Below, piece by piece: positions 49,595 through 56,900 of a stretch of DNA of 64,000 nt. Where the stretch lies: contig JAFKNA010000013.1 of the NCBI GenBank assembly GCA_017305135.1, positions 1 to 64,000 of the forward strand, read 5' to 3'. The position numbers and the translations under genes were made by a program. Position 1 is the stretch's first letter. Every line of letters begins with the position of its first letter. This DNA is from Lysobacterales bacterium (GTDB lineage Bacteria; Pseudomonadota; Gammaproteobacteria; Xanthomonadales; Rhodanobacteraceae). A model generated the notes under the pieces. The model saw nothing but the letters and a program-made list of their open reading frames with translations. It was not told where the DNA came from and ran no database searches.

Positions 49595-49825
49595 ATGAAG
49601 CCCACTCACGACCAACAGAACGAATTCTTAGATCATCGCCCACTGCCAGGCGTTTCGTTCGAGCACAATGACGCCGTTGTGGTCGTTGCCGGGGAGCATT
49701 CCGGAGACTCGGGGGCCATCATTAGCGTGGAGGAGCTGGGAGATGATCCCGTCTACTTGGTTGAGCTTGGCTCAGGCCAGGACGCGATCGTTAGTCAGTC
49801 GCTCCTTCGCGCGGTTGAGGCCTAA
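49595..49825 (+). CDS. Cassette 4: small SH3/KOW-like hypothetical protein
   Basis: 76 residues. GVSFEHNDAVVVVAGEHSG then EELGDDPVYLVELGSGQDA and VSQSLLRAVE resemble a small SH3-like (KOW) beta-barrel often found as a cassette product or lone small gene in gammaproteobacteria. Function unknown. Confidence 0.72.
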   Translation: MKPTHDQQNEFLDHRPLPGVSFEHNDAVVVVAGEHSGDSGAIISVEELGDDPVYLVELGSGQDAIVSQSLLRAVEA

Positions 49826-49879
49826 CAATTCATTCAAGCCGAACCCGCTTCGCGGGGTGGCTTAACTCAAGCGTTAGGC
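49820..49879 (+). repeat. attC site 4
   Basis: 60 bp. Inverse core GCCTAAC (49820-49826), centre cccgcttcgcgggg, core GTTAGGC (49873-49879). Confidence 0.92.
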
Positions 49880-49886
49880 GGCTCCC

Positions 49887-50286
49887 ATGCATATCAGCAG
49901 ACGAACATTTGTCGTTACAGCCGTCGCTGGCTGCATAGCGCTCACCGCCCCATCAATGGCTTCAACCACTGGAGAAAAAAGGCATGTATGGGCTAATCGG
50001 CAAGATGCGGGCCTCGCCGGGGCAACGCGACACATTGATCGCCATTCTCGCTGAAGGTATTTCAAGCATGCCGGGCTGCCTGAGTTATGTTGTCGCTCAA
50101 GACCCCAAAGATCCTGACACAATCTGGATCACAGAGGTTTGGGACAGCCAAGAGAGCCATAAGGCATCACTATCACTGCCTTCTGTCCAAGATGCCATTG
50201 CTCGTGGCAGGCCGCTGATTGCAGCATTTGACGAGCACCATGAGATTGTTCCAGTTGGCGGTCATGGCATCGGAGCCGCCGCCTAA
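49887..50286 (+). pseudogene. Cassette 5: exported monooxygenase-like (ABM) protein, split by one extra A
   Basis: The first part, from ATG 49887, is a Tat-type signal peptide (HISRRTFVVTAVAGCIAL, then SMASTTGEK). It runs into a run of six A at 49976-49981, after which the reading changes frame. The second part, ATG 49984 to 50286, is a 100-residue antibiotic-biosynthesis-monooxygenase (ABM) fold: YGLIGKMRASPGQRDTLIAI, SMPGCLSYVVAQDP, TIWITEVWDSQESHKASL. Removing one A joins the parts into one exported protein. Either an error or a real phase-type frameshift; the ABM part alone may still be made from its own ATG. Confidence 0.75.
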
Positions 50287-50340
50287 CAATTCATTCAAGC
50301 CGACGCCGCTTCGCGGCGCGGCTTAATTCAGGCGTTAGCC
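50281..50340 (+). repeat. attC site 5
   Basis: 60 bp. Inverse core GCCTAAC (50281-50287), central cgccgcttcgcggcg, core GTTAGCC (50334-50340; the last R deviates). Confidence 0.9.
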
Positions 50341-50357
50341 ATCACGGAGCTGCATCA

Positions 50358-50680
50358 ATGAAAATAGCAAAGGGAACATTGCTAACTTTTACAAAATTGT
50401 GTTTTGTTAGCGGTGTGTTTACGGCGCTATCGTTTGCCTCATTTTCCATGGTCTATTACTTTACGAACCCTGAAGTCGAGACATTGCCCGTTTTCTCAAA
50501 AATAATGCGGTATGGAACTGGGTTCAGTTCAACTTCTTAAGCTGGGGTGCTCTAGGGCTCTCTCTTGTGCTTATCATCACAACGGCATTAGCGTCTTTCG
50601 TTGGGCTTGTGTGCGCAATTTTCGCCAAGGTATTTCATGGCAAAGCGACAGAAACGCTCAAAGCAGGCTTACGGGGCTAA
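50358..50680 (+). pseudogene. Cassette 6: two-helix membrane protein, frameshifted at an A run
   Basis: ATG 50358 starts KIAKGTLLTFTKLCFVSGV with a membrane segment, ending early at 50540 after PVFSK. In another frame the protein continues NAVWNWVQFNFLSWGALG, LSLVLIITTALASFVG and VFHGKATETLKAGLRG to a TAA inside attC6. The two join if the A5 run at 50498-50502 is A6. The restored protein would have about 108 residues and two membrane helices. No family recognised. The stop codon is part of the attC inverse core. Confidence 0.65.
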
Positions 50681-50731
50681 CAGTTCGTTCAAGGCGGACG
50701 GCTTCGCCGCCGCTTAACTCTAGCGTTAGGC
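50675..50731 (+). repeat. attC site 6
   Basis: 57 bp. Inverse core GGCTAAC, centre ggcggacggcttcgccgcc, core GTTAGGC (50725-50731). Closely similar to attC 2 and 8. Confidence 0.9.
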
Positions 50732-50736
50732 ATCAG

Positions 50737-51420
50737 ATGAAGCTCTATCACTTCTTGAAAGAAGAGCACGGCCTGACTGCCATACGAGATCAGCGGCTCA
50801 AGGTCGCTAGGATTTCAGAGCTGAACGACCCGTTTGAGTACATCCACTTTGATACGAGCAATTACGTGTCGCAGGCTGTTCTCAAAGAGCGGCGGCGGAA
50901 AGCCAATCAGAGGTTCGGACTCATATGCCTCAGTGCACGCTTCGATGATCCCGTCCAGTGGGCGCATTACGGAGATGCACATCGGGGTATGTGCTTGGGG
51001 TTTGAGGTCGCTGATGCGAATCTCATCAAGGTTGAGTATGTTGACTCAAGAGCGTCTCTAGCAGAGTTTCGCGAGTCCCTTGACCTTTCCCTTCCGGAGT
51101 TCCTCCGCCAACAACTTTCAAGGAAGTTCAAGCACTGGCAGTACGAGCAGGAGCATCGGCTCATCGTCCCCGCTAGCAAGACTACGGATCTGATCTTTCA
51201 CCCCTTCTCGGAGAGTCTCCGCCTAATCGATGTGATGATTGGCGCTCGATCCAAGCTAACGTACGCTAGTATCCGCGCACTGATCCAGGTACTATCCCCG
51301 GCCTCCAGCCATTTTCAAAATGAGGGCCTCAGCAACGGCGTTCGCAATGGAGCATTTGACATGACCGCGATTATACCTAACAAATCGTTCAAGCCGATGC
51401 CGCTTCGCGGCACGGCTTAA
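50737..51420 (+). CDS. Cassette 7: DUF2971-family protein
   Basis: 227 residues from ATG 50737. The DUF2971 features are LNDPFEY early, FGLICLSARFDDPVQWAHY and HRGMCLGFEV in the middle, and FKHWQYEQEHRLIV later. Known members are of uncertain role, and some occur in mobile or defence islands. The last residues (NKSFKPMPLRGTA) are translated attC7, showing that the frame runs through the recombination site; the true original stop may have been lost. DNA composition is lower in GC than the backbone. Confidence 0.84.
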   Translation: MKLYHFLKEEHGLTAIRDQRLKVARISELNDPFEYIHFDTSNYVSQAVLKERRRKANQRFGLICLSARFDDPVQWAHYGDAHRGMCLGFEVADANLIKVEYVDSRASLAEFRESLDLSLPEFLRQQLSRKFKHWQYEQEHRLIVPASKTTDLIFHPFSESLRLIDVMIGARSKLTYASIRALIQVLSPASSHFQNEGLSNGVRNGAFDMTAIIPNKSFKPMPLRGTA

Positions 51421-51434
51421 CTCTGGTGTTAGAC
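51375..51434 (+). repeat. attC site 7
   Basis: 60 bp. Inverse core ACCTAAC (51375-51381), centre gccgcttcgcggc, core GTTAGAC (51428-51434). Confidence 0.92.
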
Positions 51435-51438
51435 CGCA

Positions 51439-51926
51439 ATGAGAACTCTCGTATTCGGAAATTCTGGCTCAGGCAAAAGCACTCTCGCACAACAACTTGC
51501 GCGAGAGCACGACCTTGCCCATCTCGACCTCTATTCAATTGTTTGGGAGCCAGGGAAGGTCGCAGTGCAGCGCGATCCGGATGCTATTGTTGACTCCTCA
51601 AAGCGTTTCTCACCTCGCACGATCGCTGAGTCATTGAAGGCTGCTACGGGGAGCTCGTGAAAACCGCGACCACTTATTGCACGAAACTCGTGTTTCTCAA
51701 TCCTGGGCTTGAGACGTGCTTGGAGCACAACCGGCAGCGTCCTTGGGAGCCGCACAAGTACGCGTCCAAAGATGCACAAGACGTCATGCTGGAGAATTTG
51801 CAGGCTTGGATTGCGGACTACTATGAGCGAAAAGATCAATGGTCATATCATGCGCATCGCAGGATCTTTGATTCCTTCACTGGCTGCAAAAGCGAGCGTA
51901 TTAGTGGTTCGCCGGTTGCGGTCTAA
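51439..51926 (+). pseudogene. Cassette 8: P-loop kinase-like ATPase, frameshift plus nonsense
   Basis: The N-terminal part reads RTLVFGNSGSGKSTLAQQLA with Walker A GNSGSGKS, then HLDLYSIVWEPGKVAVQRD. The frame is lost near 51596-51602. The restored frame would read SKAFLTSHDR-stop-VIEGCYGELV, with TGA at 51627-51629 where Trp is expected, then TKLVFLNPGLETCL and NRQRPWEPHKYAS and AWIADYYERKD. So there are two separate lesions, a frameshift and a stop codon. It belongs to the shikimate/adenylate-kinase-like small ATPases seen in cassettes. Likely not functional. Confidence 0.8.
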
Positions 51927-51977
51927 CATTTCGTTCGAAGCGGACGGCTACGCCGCCGCTCAACTCCAGCGTTAGGC
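51921..51977 (+). repeat. attC site 8
   Basis: 57 bp. Inverse core GTCTAAC (51921-51927), centre gcggacggctacgccgccgc, core GTTAGGC (51971-51977). Confidence 0.92.
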
Positions 51978-52037
51978 CTGCCAGTCCATTCTCGCGGCAA
52001 GCCGCCGCGATCGATATTCAACTCTCGGAGGTGAATC

Positions 52038-52838
52038 ATGGCGATCACTGTCTGTCTCGCTGGTGCAACGGGTTGGGCAGGCTCCGAGCTCGCGCGTGGC
52101 ATCGCAGAGGTTTCGGACGTAACGCTCACCGCCGCGGTCTCGCGTACGCAGGCGGGCCGCTCGCTCGGCGAGGCGATCGGTGAGCCGGGCCTGACGACGC
52201 CCATCTATGCGACCGCCGAGGAGGCGCTCACGCATCCCTGCGACATCTTCGTCGAGTACACGAAGCCGGACGTCGCCAAAGGCAACATCCTCGCGGCACT
52301 CGCCCACGGCGCGCACGTGGTCGTCGGCACTTCGGGGCTTACCGAGGCCGATTATGTGGAGATCGATGCGGTGGCCCGTGAGCGGGGACGCGGCGTGCTC
52401 GCCGTGGGCAACTTTGCGCTCACGGTGGTGCTGCTGCAGAAGTTCGCGGAAGCGGCAGCACGGCTCATCCCGCAGTGGGAGATCATCGACTACGCACACG
52501 ACGACAAGCGGGACGCGCCAAGCGGAACCGCACGCGAGCTCGCCGCCCGACTGGCCGAGGTGCGTGAGCCTGAGCCTACCGTGCCGGTGAACGAGACGGT
52601 CGGCGAGCGAGCCGCGCGAGGCGCGACCGTATCGGGGTCGCAGATCCACTCGGTGCGTCTGCCCAGCTACGTGATCGGGGCCGAGGTCATCTTCGGAATG
52701 CCTGACCAGCGGTTGACCATCCGGCACGATTCAGGGAGTAGCGCGCGCCCGTACGTCGACGGTGCCCTGCTCGCGATCCGGAAGGTCTCGACGCTCGTCG
52801 GTGTCCACCGCGGCTTGGATACCGTGCTCGACATCTGA
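52038..52838 (+). CDS. dapB: Cassette 9: 4-hydroxy-tetrahydrodipicolinate reductase-like protein (DapB family)
   Basis: 266 residues with a strong ribosome-binding site (ggaggtg). The NAD(P)-binding N-terminus is LAGATGWAGSELARG; VEYTKPDVAKGN and VVVGTSGLTEADY follow; the catalytic loop reads IIDYAHDDKRDAPSGTAREL, with K and the DxPSGT signature kept but only one of the usual two His. C-terminal: RPYVDGALLAIRKV. In lysine and peptidoglycan synthesis DapB reduces HTPA. The GC is higher than in neighbouring cassettes, so it came from a different source. It is the only cassette here with a recognised metabolic enzyme. Confidence 0.86.
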   Translation: MAITVCLAGATGWAGSELARGIAEVSDVTLTAAVSRTQAGRSLGEAIGEPGLTTPIYATAEEALTHPCDIFVEYTKPDVAKGNILAALAHGAHVVVGTSGLTEADYVEIDAVARERGRGVLAVGNFALTVVLLQKFAEAAARLIPQWEIIDYAHDDKRDAPSGTARELAARLAEVREPEPTVPVNETVGERAARGATVSGSQIHSVRLPSYVIGAEVIFGMPDQRLTIRHDSGSSARPYVDGALLAIRKVSTLVGVHRGLDTVLDI

Positions 52839-52898
52839 GCCGAGCGCCCCATTCGCGCTGCAGCGCAGCACGGCTCCAGCCGGTGCCGTCCATCCCCG

Positions 52899-53000
52899 GC
52901 CTAACACGGCGCTGCAGGTGACAAAGGGCCGGGCACACTTTCGGCCCATGCTGAGGGATTGCGCACCGGCCCTTTGCACCTGAGCTTGGGAATGTTAAGC
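52899..53000 (+). repeat. attC site 9, long type
   Basis: 102 bp, longer than the other eight. Inverse core GCCTAAC (52899-52905), then two arms that pair imperfectly: caggtgacaaagggccgg on the left and ccggccctttgcacctg on the right. The core is GTTAAGC (52994-53000), matching GTTRRRY exactly. The size and the single extra base in the left arm fit the general attC structure of another cassette pool. Confidence 0.82.
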
Positions 53001-53013
53001 GTTTTTATGTTCA

Positions 53014-53358
53014 ATGTTATCAGCTATCTTTGTTTCTGCACTCGGAGCCGCACCCGGAATGCCAATGAGTGTCGATCCTTCACCTCTTTCCGGTGCAACC
53101 CACACTGTTCCGCCGGATGCTTGTCATACAAGGCGGGTACTCATTTGTGATCTGGATCTTGATCTGCAGCTTTCTATTGGCGGTAGAGTTTCTTCGGCCC
53201 TGGTCGGCCGCTCGTCCGGAAGTCGCATCTGCGATGTTGTTGCCATAAAAGGTTCCACAAAATCGACATATTTCACCACCGGTGAATCACGACGCCTGAA
53301 AGCGCATGTTGAATTTCAGCTCTGTCCTGTGCTGGATGTGGACGCCGCTGACCCGTAA
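53014..53358 (+). CDS. Cassette 10: hypothetical protein
   Basis: 114 residues in low-GC DNA. The N-terminus LSAIFVSALGAAPG may be a short signal sequence; the body (LICDLDLDLQLSIGGRV) is beta-rich. No family recognised. An ATG at 53008 lies in another frame. Coding status is uncertain and rests on an open frame in the expected place between attC9 and a partial attC remnant. Confidence 0.45.
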   Translation: MLSAIFVSALGAAPGMPMSVDPSPLSGATHTVPPDACHTRRVLICDLDLDLQLSIGGRVSSALVGRSSGSRICDVVAIKGSTKSTYFTTGESRRLKAHVEFQLCPVLDVDAADP

Positions 53359-53384
53359 GCAGCGACTCCGTTTTGTGGACCGGA

Positions 53385-53402
53385 TCAACTCAGACATTAG
53401 CC
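53385..53402 (+). repeat. Possible degenerate attC remnant
   Basis: aactcagacattagcccaac resembles the 3' end of an attC (aactcaggcgttagcc), but the core reads ATTAGCC and no left arm can be paired. It is a relic at best. It marks the end of the recognisable array. Confidence 0.35.
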
Positions 53403-53406
53403 CAAC

Positions 53407-53874
53407 ATGGAAACTTCCGGGGAAGTCCTGGACCTACTCGCCGAGGCAAAGCTCATTGCCCAGCGGTACTACGTGCTTACCGGGAAGCCGCTCGGCATTA
53501 CCGGAGAGGTCGCCGAGTATGAGGCGGCGCGCATTCTCGGTGTCACGCTCACTCCTGCGCGCCAAGCTGGCTACGATGCAACCGAGCGCGTAGACGGCAA
53601 GGCGCGTACGCTTCAGATCAAGGGGCGCTGCCTGCCCAGGGGTTGCACGCCCGGGCAGCGGCTTGGTTCCATCCGGCCGGACAAGGAGTGGGACGCGGTT
53701 CTCATGGTCCTGCTGGACTCCGCGTTCAACGCCACGGAGATCTGGGAGGCGGATCGCTCCGCCGTACTTGCGGCACTCGCGATCCCCGGTTCCAGGGCCC
53801 GCAATGAGCGGGGAGCGCTGGGCGTGGCCAGATTCAAGTCCATTGGTCGGTTGCGGTGGCCGCTACCGACCTGA
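53407..53874 (+). CDS. DUF6998-like hypothetical protein at the end of the array
   Basis: 155 residues. Segments LIAQRYYVLTGKPLGITGEVA and RILGVTLTPARQAGYDA and VDGKARTLQIKGRCL resemble a small group of proteins with a restriction-endonuclease-like core, often present in mobile or integron DNA. No catalytic motif can be assigned with certainty (QIKGR is a weak K-containing strand). No attC follows, so it might be the last cassette or lie outside the array. Confidence 0.62.
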   Translation: METSGEVLDLLAEAKLIAQRYYVLTGKPLGITGEVAEYEAARILGVTLTPARQAGYDATERVDGKARTLQIKGRCLPRGCTPGQRLGSIRPDKEWDAVLMVLLDSAFNATEIWEADRSAVLAALAIPGSRARNERGALGVARFKSIGRLRWPLPT

Positions 53875-54019
53875 CGATGCATCAAGCCGACGCGGCGAGT
53901 GGGCAGCCAGAAAGCCATGCTCCCGCCCAGCCCTGCGGCGAGTCGCTCTGGAACAAGTCACCGCCGATTCACTCCAGCCTGATGACACTCGCCGGACCTC
54001 AGCCGACCGGAGTTGCACC

Positions 54020-54196
54020 ATGTCCGACGACAGGAGCTTGCGTGGGGCGCAGGATCGCTTGCGCGTCAACGTGAACGAGGATCACGAGGTCCGCTACTGG
54101 ACCGGGAAATGGGGCGTCACCGAGCAGCAGCTTCGCGATGCGGTGAAGCGCGTCGGGCCGATGGCCAAGGACGTGGAGCGGGCGCTCGGGAAATAG
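54020..54196 (+). CDS. DUF3606 domain small protein
   Basis: 58 residues: RVNVNEDHEVRYWTGKWGVT then EQQLRDAVKRVGPMAKDVER, which is the DUF3606 pattern (a small two-helix, DNA-associated-looking protein). Start ATG at 54020. Four bases upstream of ligD, so the two are likely co-transcribed; pairing of DUF3606 with DNA-repair ligases occurs elsewhere. Function unknown. Confidence 0.8.
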   Translation: MSDDRSLRGAQDRLRVNVNEDHEVRYWTGKWGVTEQQLRDAVKRVGPMAKDVERALGK

Positions 54197-54200
54197 CGCC

Positions 54201-56765
54201 GTGTCGCTCCGGGACTACGCGAAGAAGCGGCGCTTCGACCGCACGCCCGAGCCCCGGCCGGAAGGATCGGCAGGCAAGGCAGGCCGCGAGCTGTTCGTGG
54301 TGCAGCTCCACCACGCGCGGCGCCGCCACTACGATTTCCGCCTGCAGGTCGGCGACGTGCTGAAGAGCTGGGCCTGTCCCAAGGGGCCGAGCTACGACCC
54401 GAAGGTGAAGCGCCTGGCCGTGGAGGTCGAGGATCATCCCGTCTCCTACGCCGCCTTCCAGGGCGACATTCCCGAGGGCTACGGCGCCGGCCACGTCGAC
54501 ACCTTCGACACGGGCGTGTGGGCGACGCAGGGCGACGCCGAGGCGCAACTGGAGAAGGGCCACCTGCGCTTCGAACTGTTCGGCGAGCGCCTGAAGGGCG
54601 GCTGGCACCTGGTGCGCAGCCACCGCGCCGAAAAGAAGCCGGCGTGGTTCCTCATCAAGGACCAGGACGCCTATGTCTCCGAGATCGAAGCCGACGACCT
54701 GCTCGACGCGAACATGGTGGAGAGCACGCGCCGTGCCGCGGGCCGGAGCGGCGGCGCCAAGGAGGTCGCGGACAAGCTGGAGCGTGCGAAGCCGAAGGCG
54801 CCGCCGGCACCGCGGAAACGCCGCGCCGCGGCGGCGAACTGGATCGCCGGGATCGAGGGCGCGAAGAAGCGCGCGGTCGAGCCGGGCTTCTTCGCGCCGG
54901 AGTTGGCGACCCTGCGCGAGAGCCCGCCTACCGGCGACGACTGGCTCAACGAGACGAAATGGGACGGCTACCGCATCCTGACCTCCATTGCCCGCGGCAA
55001 GGTCGAATTCTGGTCGCGCAACGCGCTGCCATGGACGCACAAGCTCCCGGAGATCCGCCAGGCGGTCGAAGCGCTCGGGCTCGATTCCGCGCAGCTCGAC
55101 GGCGAGCTGATCGCGGTGACGAACGGGCAGCCCGACTTCAACGCCCTGCAGCAGACGCTGTCCGGCGAGCGTGCCTCGCCGCTGGTCTACGTGCTGTTCG
55201 ACGTGCCCTACCTCGAAGGGCACGACCTCTCGCGCGTCGCCCTGATCGACCGCAAGGAGGCGCTCGAACGCGTGCTGCGCGATGCGCCGGGCCAGCTGCG
55301 CTACAGCACGCACATCGTCGGCAATGGCGAGGCGGTGTTCCGCAGCGCGAGCGAAAGCGGCCTCGAAGGCATCATGTGCAAGCGCGCGACCTCGGGCTAT
55401 CGGGGTGGCCGCGGCGACGACTGGGTGAAGGTCAAGCGCCTGGAATCCGACGAGTTCGCCGTGGTCGGCTACAACCCGCCCAAGGGCTCGCGGCAGGGAT
55501 TCGGTGCGCTGCTGCTGGCCAGGCCGGCGCCGGACGGCGGCTGGACCTACATGGGCCGGGTCGGGACGGGTTTCACGGACGAGATGCTGCGCGAACTGTC
55601 TGCATCGCTGGCGCACGGCGGCACCGCCAGGCCCGGCATCCCGATCGACAACACCGCCGAGGCGCCGCGCGATGCGAAGTGGATCCAGCCGACCGCCGTG
55701 GCGGAGGTGTTCTATCGCGGCATCGGCAACCAGGGCCTGCTGCGCCAGGCGAGCCTGAAGGCGATGCGCACGGACAAGTCACCGCTCGACCTCGGCGACA
55801 GCGACCGTCCGGATACGCCCGAGCCGGCCCCGCGTGCCGGCGCTGGCGCTGGCGGCAAGCGCCGCGCGGCGGCAACGGGCGATGACACCATCGCCATCAC
55901 CCATCCGGATCGGGTTGTGTACCCGCAGGAGAAATTCACCAAGCAGGACATCGTCGACTATTACCGGGCGGTGATGGACTGGTTCCTGCCCGGGGTGCTC
56001 GAGCGCCCGCTGTCGGTGATCCGCTGGCCGGGCGGCGTCGACAAGCCGAGCTTCTTCCAGAAGCATCTGCCGTCGGGTGGGTTGAAGCACGTCGGCACCG
56101 CACGCCTGAAGGAGGAGACCGGCGCCTCGGCGGTCTACCTGTACCCGACCGGCGCGGATTCCATCATCGAGCTGGTCCAGTACAACGCCATCGAATTCCA
56201 TCCGTGGGGCGCGCAGGTCGACAATCCCGACTGCGCGGACCGCGTGGTGTTCGACCTCGACCCCGGTCCGGACGTGGAATGGGATCGCGTCAAGGCCGCC
56301 GCGCGCCTGATCCACCGCTTGCTCGACCAGCTCGGCCTGGAAAGCTGGCTGCGCACCACCGGCGGCAAGGGCCTGCACGTCGTCGTGCCGCTTAACCCGC
56401 CCGCGCCCTGGGATGACGTCAAGGAATTTTCGCGCGGCTTTGCCGAGAGCCTGGCGGCGATGCACCCGCTGGAGTTCGTCGCCACCAGCACCAAGGCACG
56501 CCGCACGGGCAGGATCTACGTCGATTACCTGCGCAACGGCCGCGGCGCGACGGCCATCGCCTCCTACTCCCTGCGCGGCCGCCCCGGTGCGCCCGTGGCC
56601 ATGCCCTTGCGGTGGACCGAGCTTGCACGGCTGCGCAGCGGCGCGCAGTTCGACCTGCGCTCGGCGCTGGCGCGCCTGAAGCGCCAGCGGATCGACCCAT
56701 GGCGGGGCATCGACCAGGTCGAGCAGAGCCTCGGGGCAGTGCTCGAGGCGCTGGCGTCGAAGTAG
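54201..56765 (+). CDS. ligD: ATP-dependent DNA ligase D (LigD), three domains
   Basis: 854 residues starting GTG 54201. Order: 3'-phosphoesterase domain (ELFVVQLHHARRRHYDFRLQ; residues about 30-155), adenylation domain with nucleophile K253 in TKWDGYR and motif LDGELIA, OB-fold with GFGALLLA, then the primase-polymerase domain from about 565 (RPLSVIRWPGGVDKPSFFQK, RVVFDLDPGP metal site, TTGGKGLHVVVPL). LigD joins double-strand breaks with Ku; no ku gene is in this window. Complete and probably active. Confidence 0.95.
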   Translation: MSLRDYAKKRRFDRTPEPRPEGSAGKAGRELFVVQLHHARRRHYDFRLQVGDVLKSWACPKGPSYDPKVKRLAVEVEDHPVSYAAFQGDIPEGYGAGHVDTFDTGVWATQGDAEAQLEKGHLRFELFGERLKGGWHLVRSHRAEKKPAWFLIKDQDAYVSEIEADDLLDANMVESTRRAAGRSGGAKEVADKLERAKPKAPPAPRKRRAAAANWIAGIEGAKKRAVEPGFFAPELATLRESPPTGDDWLNETKWDGYRILTSIARGKVEFWSRNALPWTHKLPEIRQAVEALGLDSAQLDGELIAVTNGQPDFNALQQTLSGERASPLVYVLFDVPYLEGHDLSRVALIDRKEALERVLRDAPGQLRYSTHIVGNGEAVFRSASESGLEGIMCKRATSGYRGGRGDDWVKVKRLESDEFAVVGYNPPKGSRQGFGALLLARPAPDGGWTYMGRVGTGFTDEMLRELSASLAHGGTARPGIPIDNTAEAPRDAKWIQPTAVAEVFYRGIGNQGLLRQASLKAMRTDKSPLDLGDSDRPDTPEPAPRAGAGAGGKRRAAATGDDTIAITHPDRVVYPQEKFTKQDIVDYYRAVMDWFLPGVLERPLSVIRWPGGVDKPSFFQKHLPSGGLKHVGTARLKEETGASAVYLYPTGADSIIELVQYNAIEFHPWGAQVDNPDCADRVVFDLDPGPDVEWDRVKAAARLIHRLLDQLGLESWLRTTGGKGLHVVVPLNPPAPWDDVKEFSRGFAESLAAMHPLEFVATSTKARRTGRIYVDYLRNGRGATAIASYSLRGRPGAPVAMPLRWTELARLRSGAQFDLRSALARLKRQRIDPWRGIDQVEQSLGAVLEALASK

Positions 56766-56900
56766 CAGGGGAACCGGGGCCCCGCCACCTGCCGGGTATG
56801 GTGGGACCCCAGCCACCGCGGCCGCAGCGCCGGCGATCGGCAAGACGCGGGAAGGCGAATCGGCCTATTCTCGTGCCAGGCCTGACTCGAGAATCCCGTA

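Noticed and set aside
48632-51977. attC sites as CRISPR-like repeats
   Set aside because: The spacing is several hundred bases with genes between, and each site has integron core sequences.
53306-53593. A second frame across the end of cassette 10
   Set aside because: It overlaps both the 114-codon frame and the DUF6998-like gene and shows no domain pattern.
47429-54000. Prophage or tRNA-integrated genomic island with att duplication
   Set aside because: No phage genes and no second copy of the tRNA 3' end could be found; the attC structure explains the region better.
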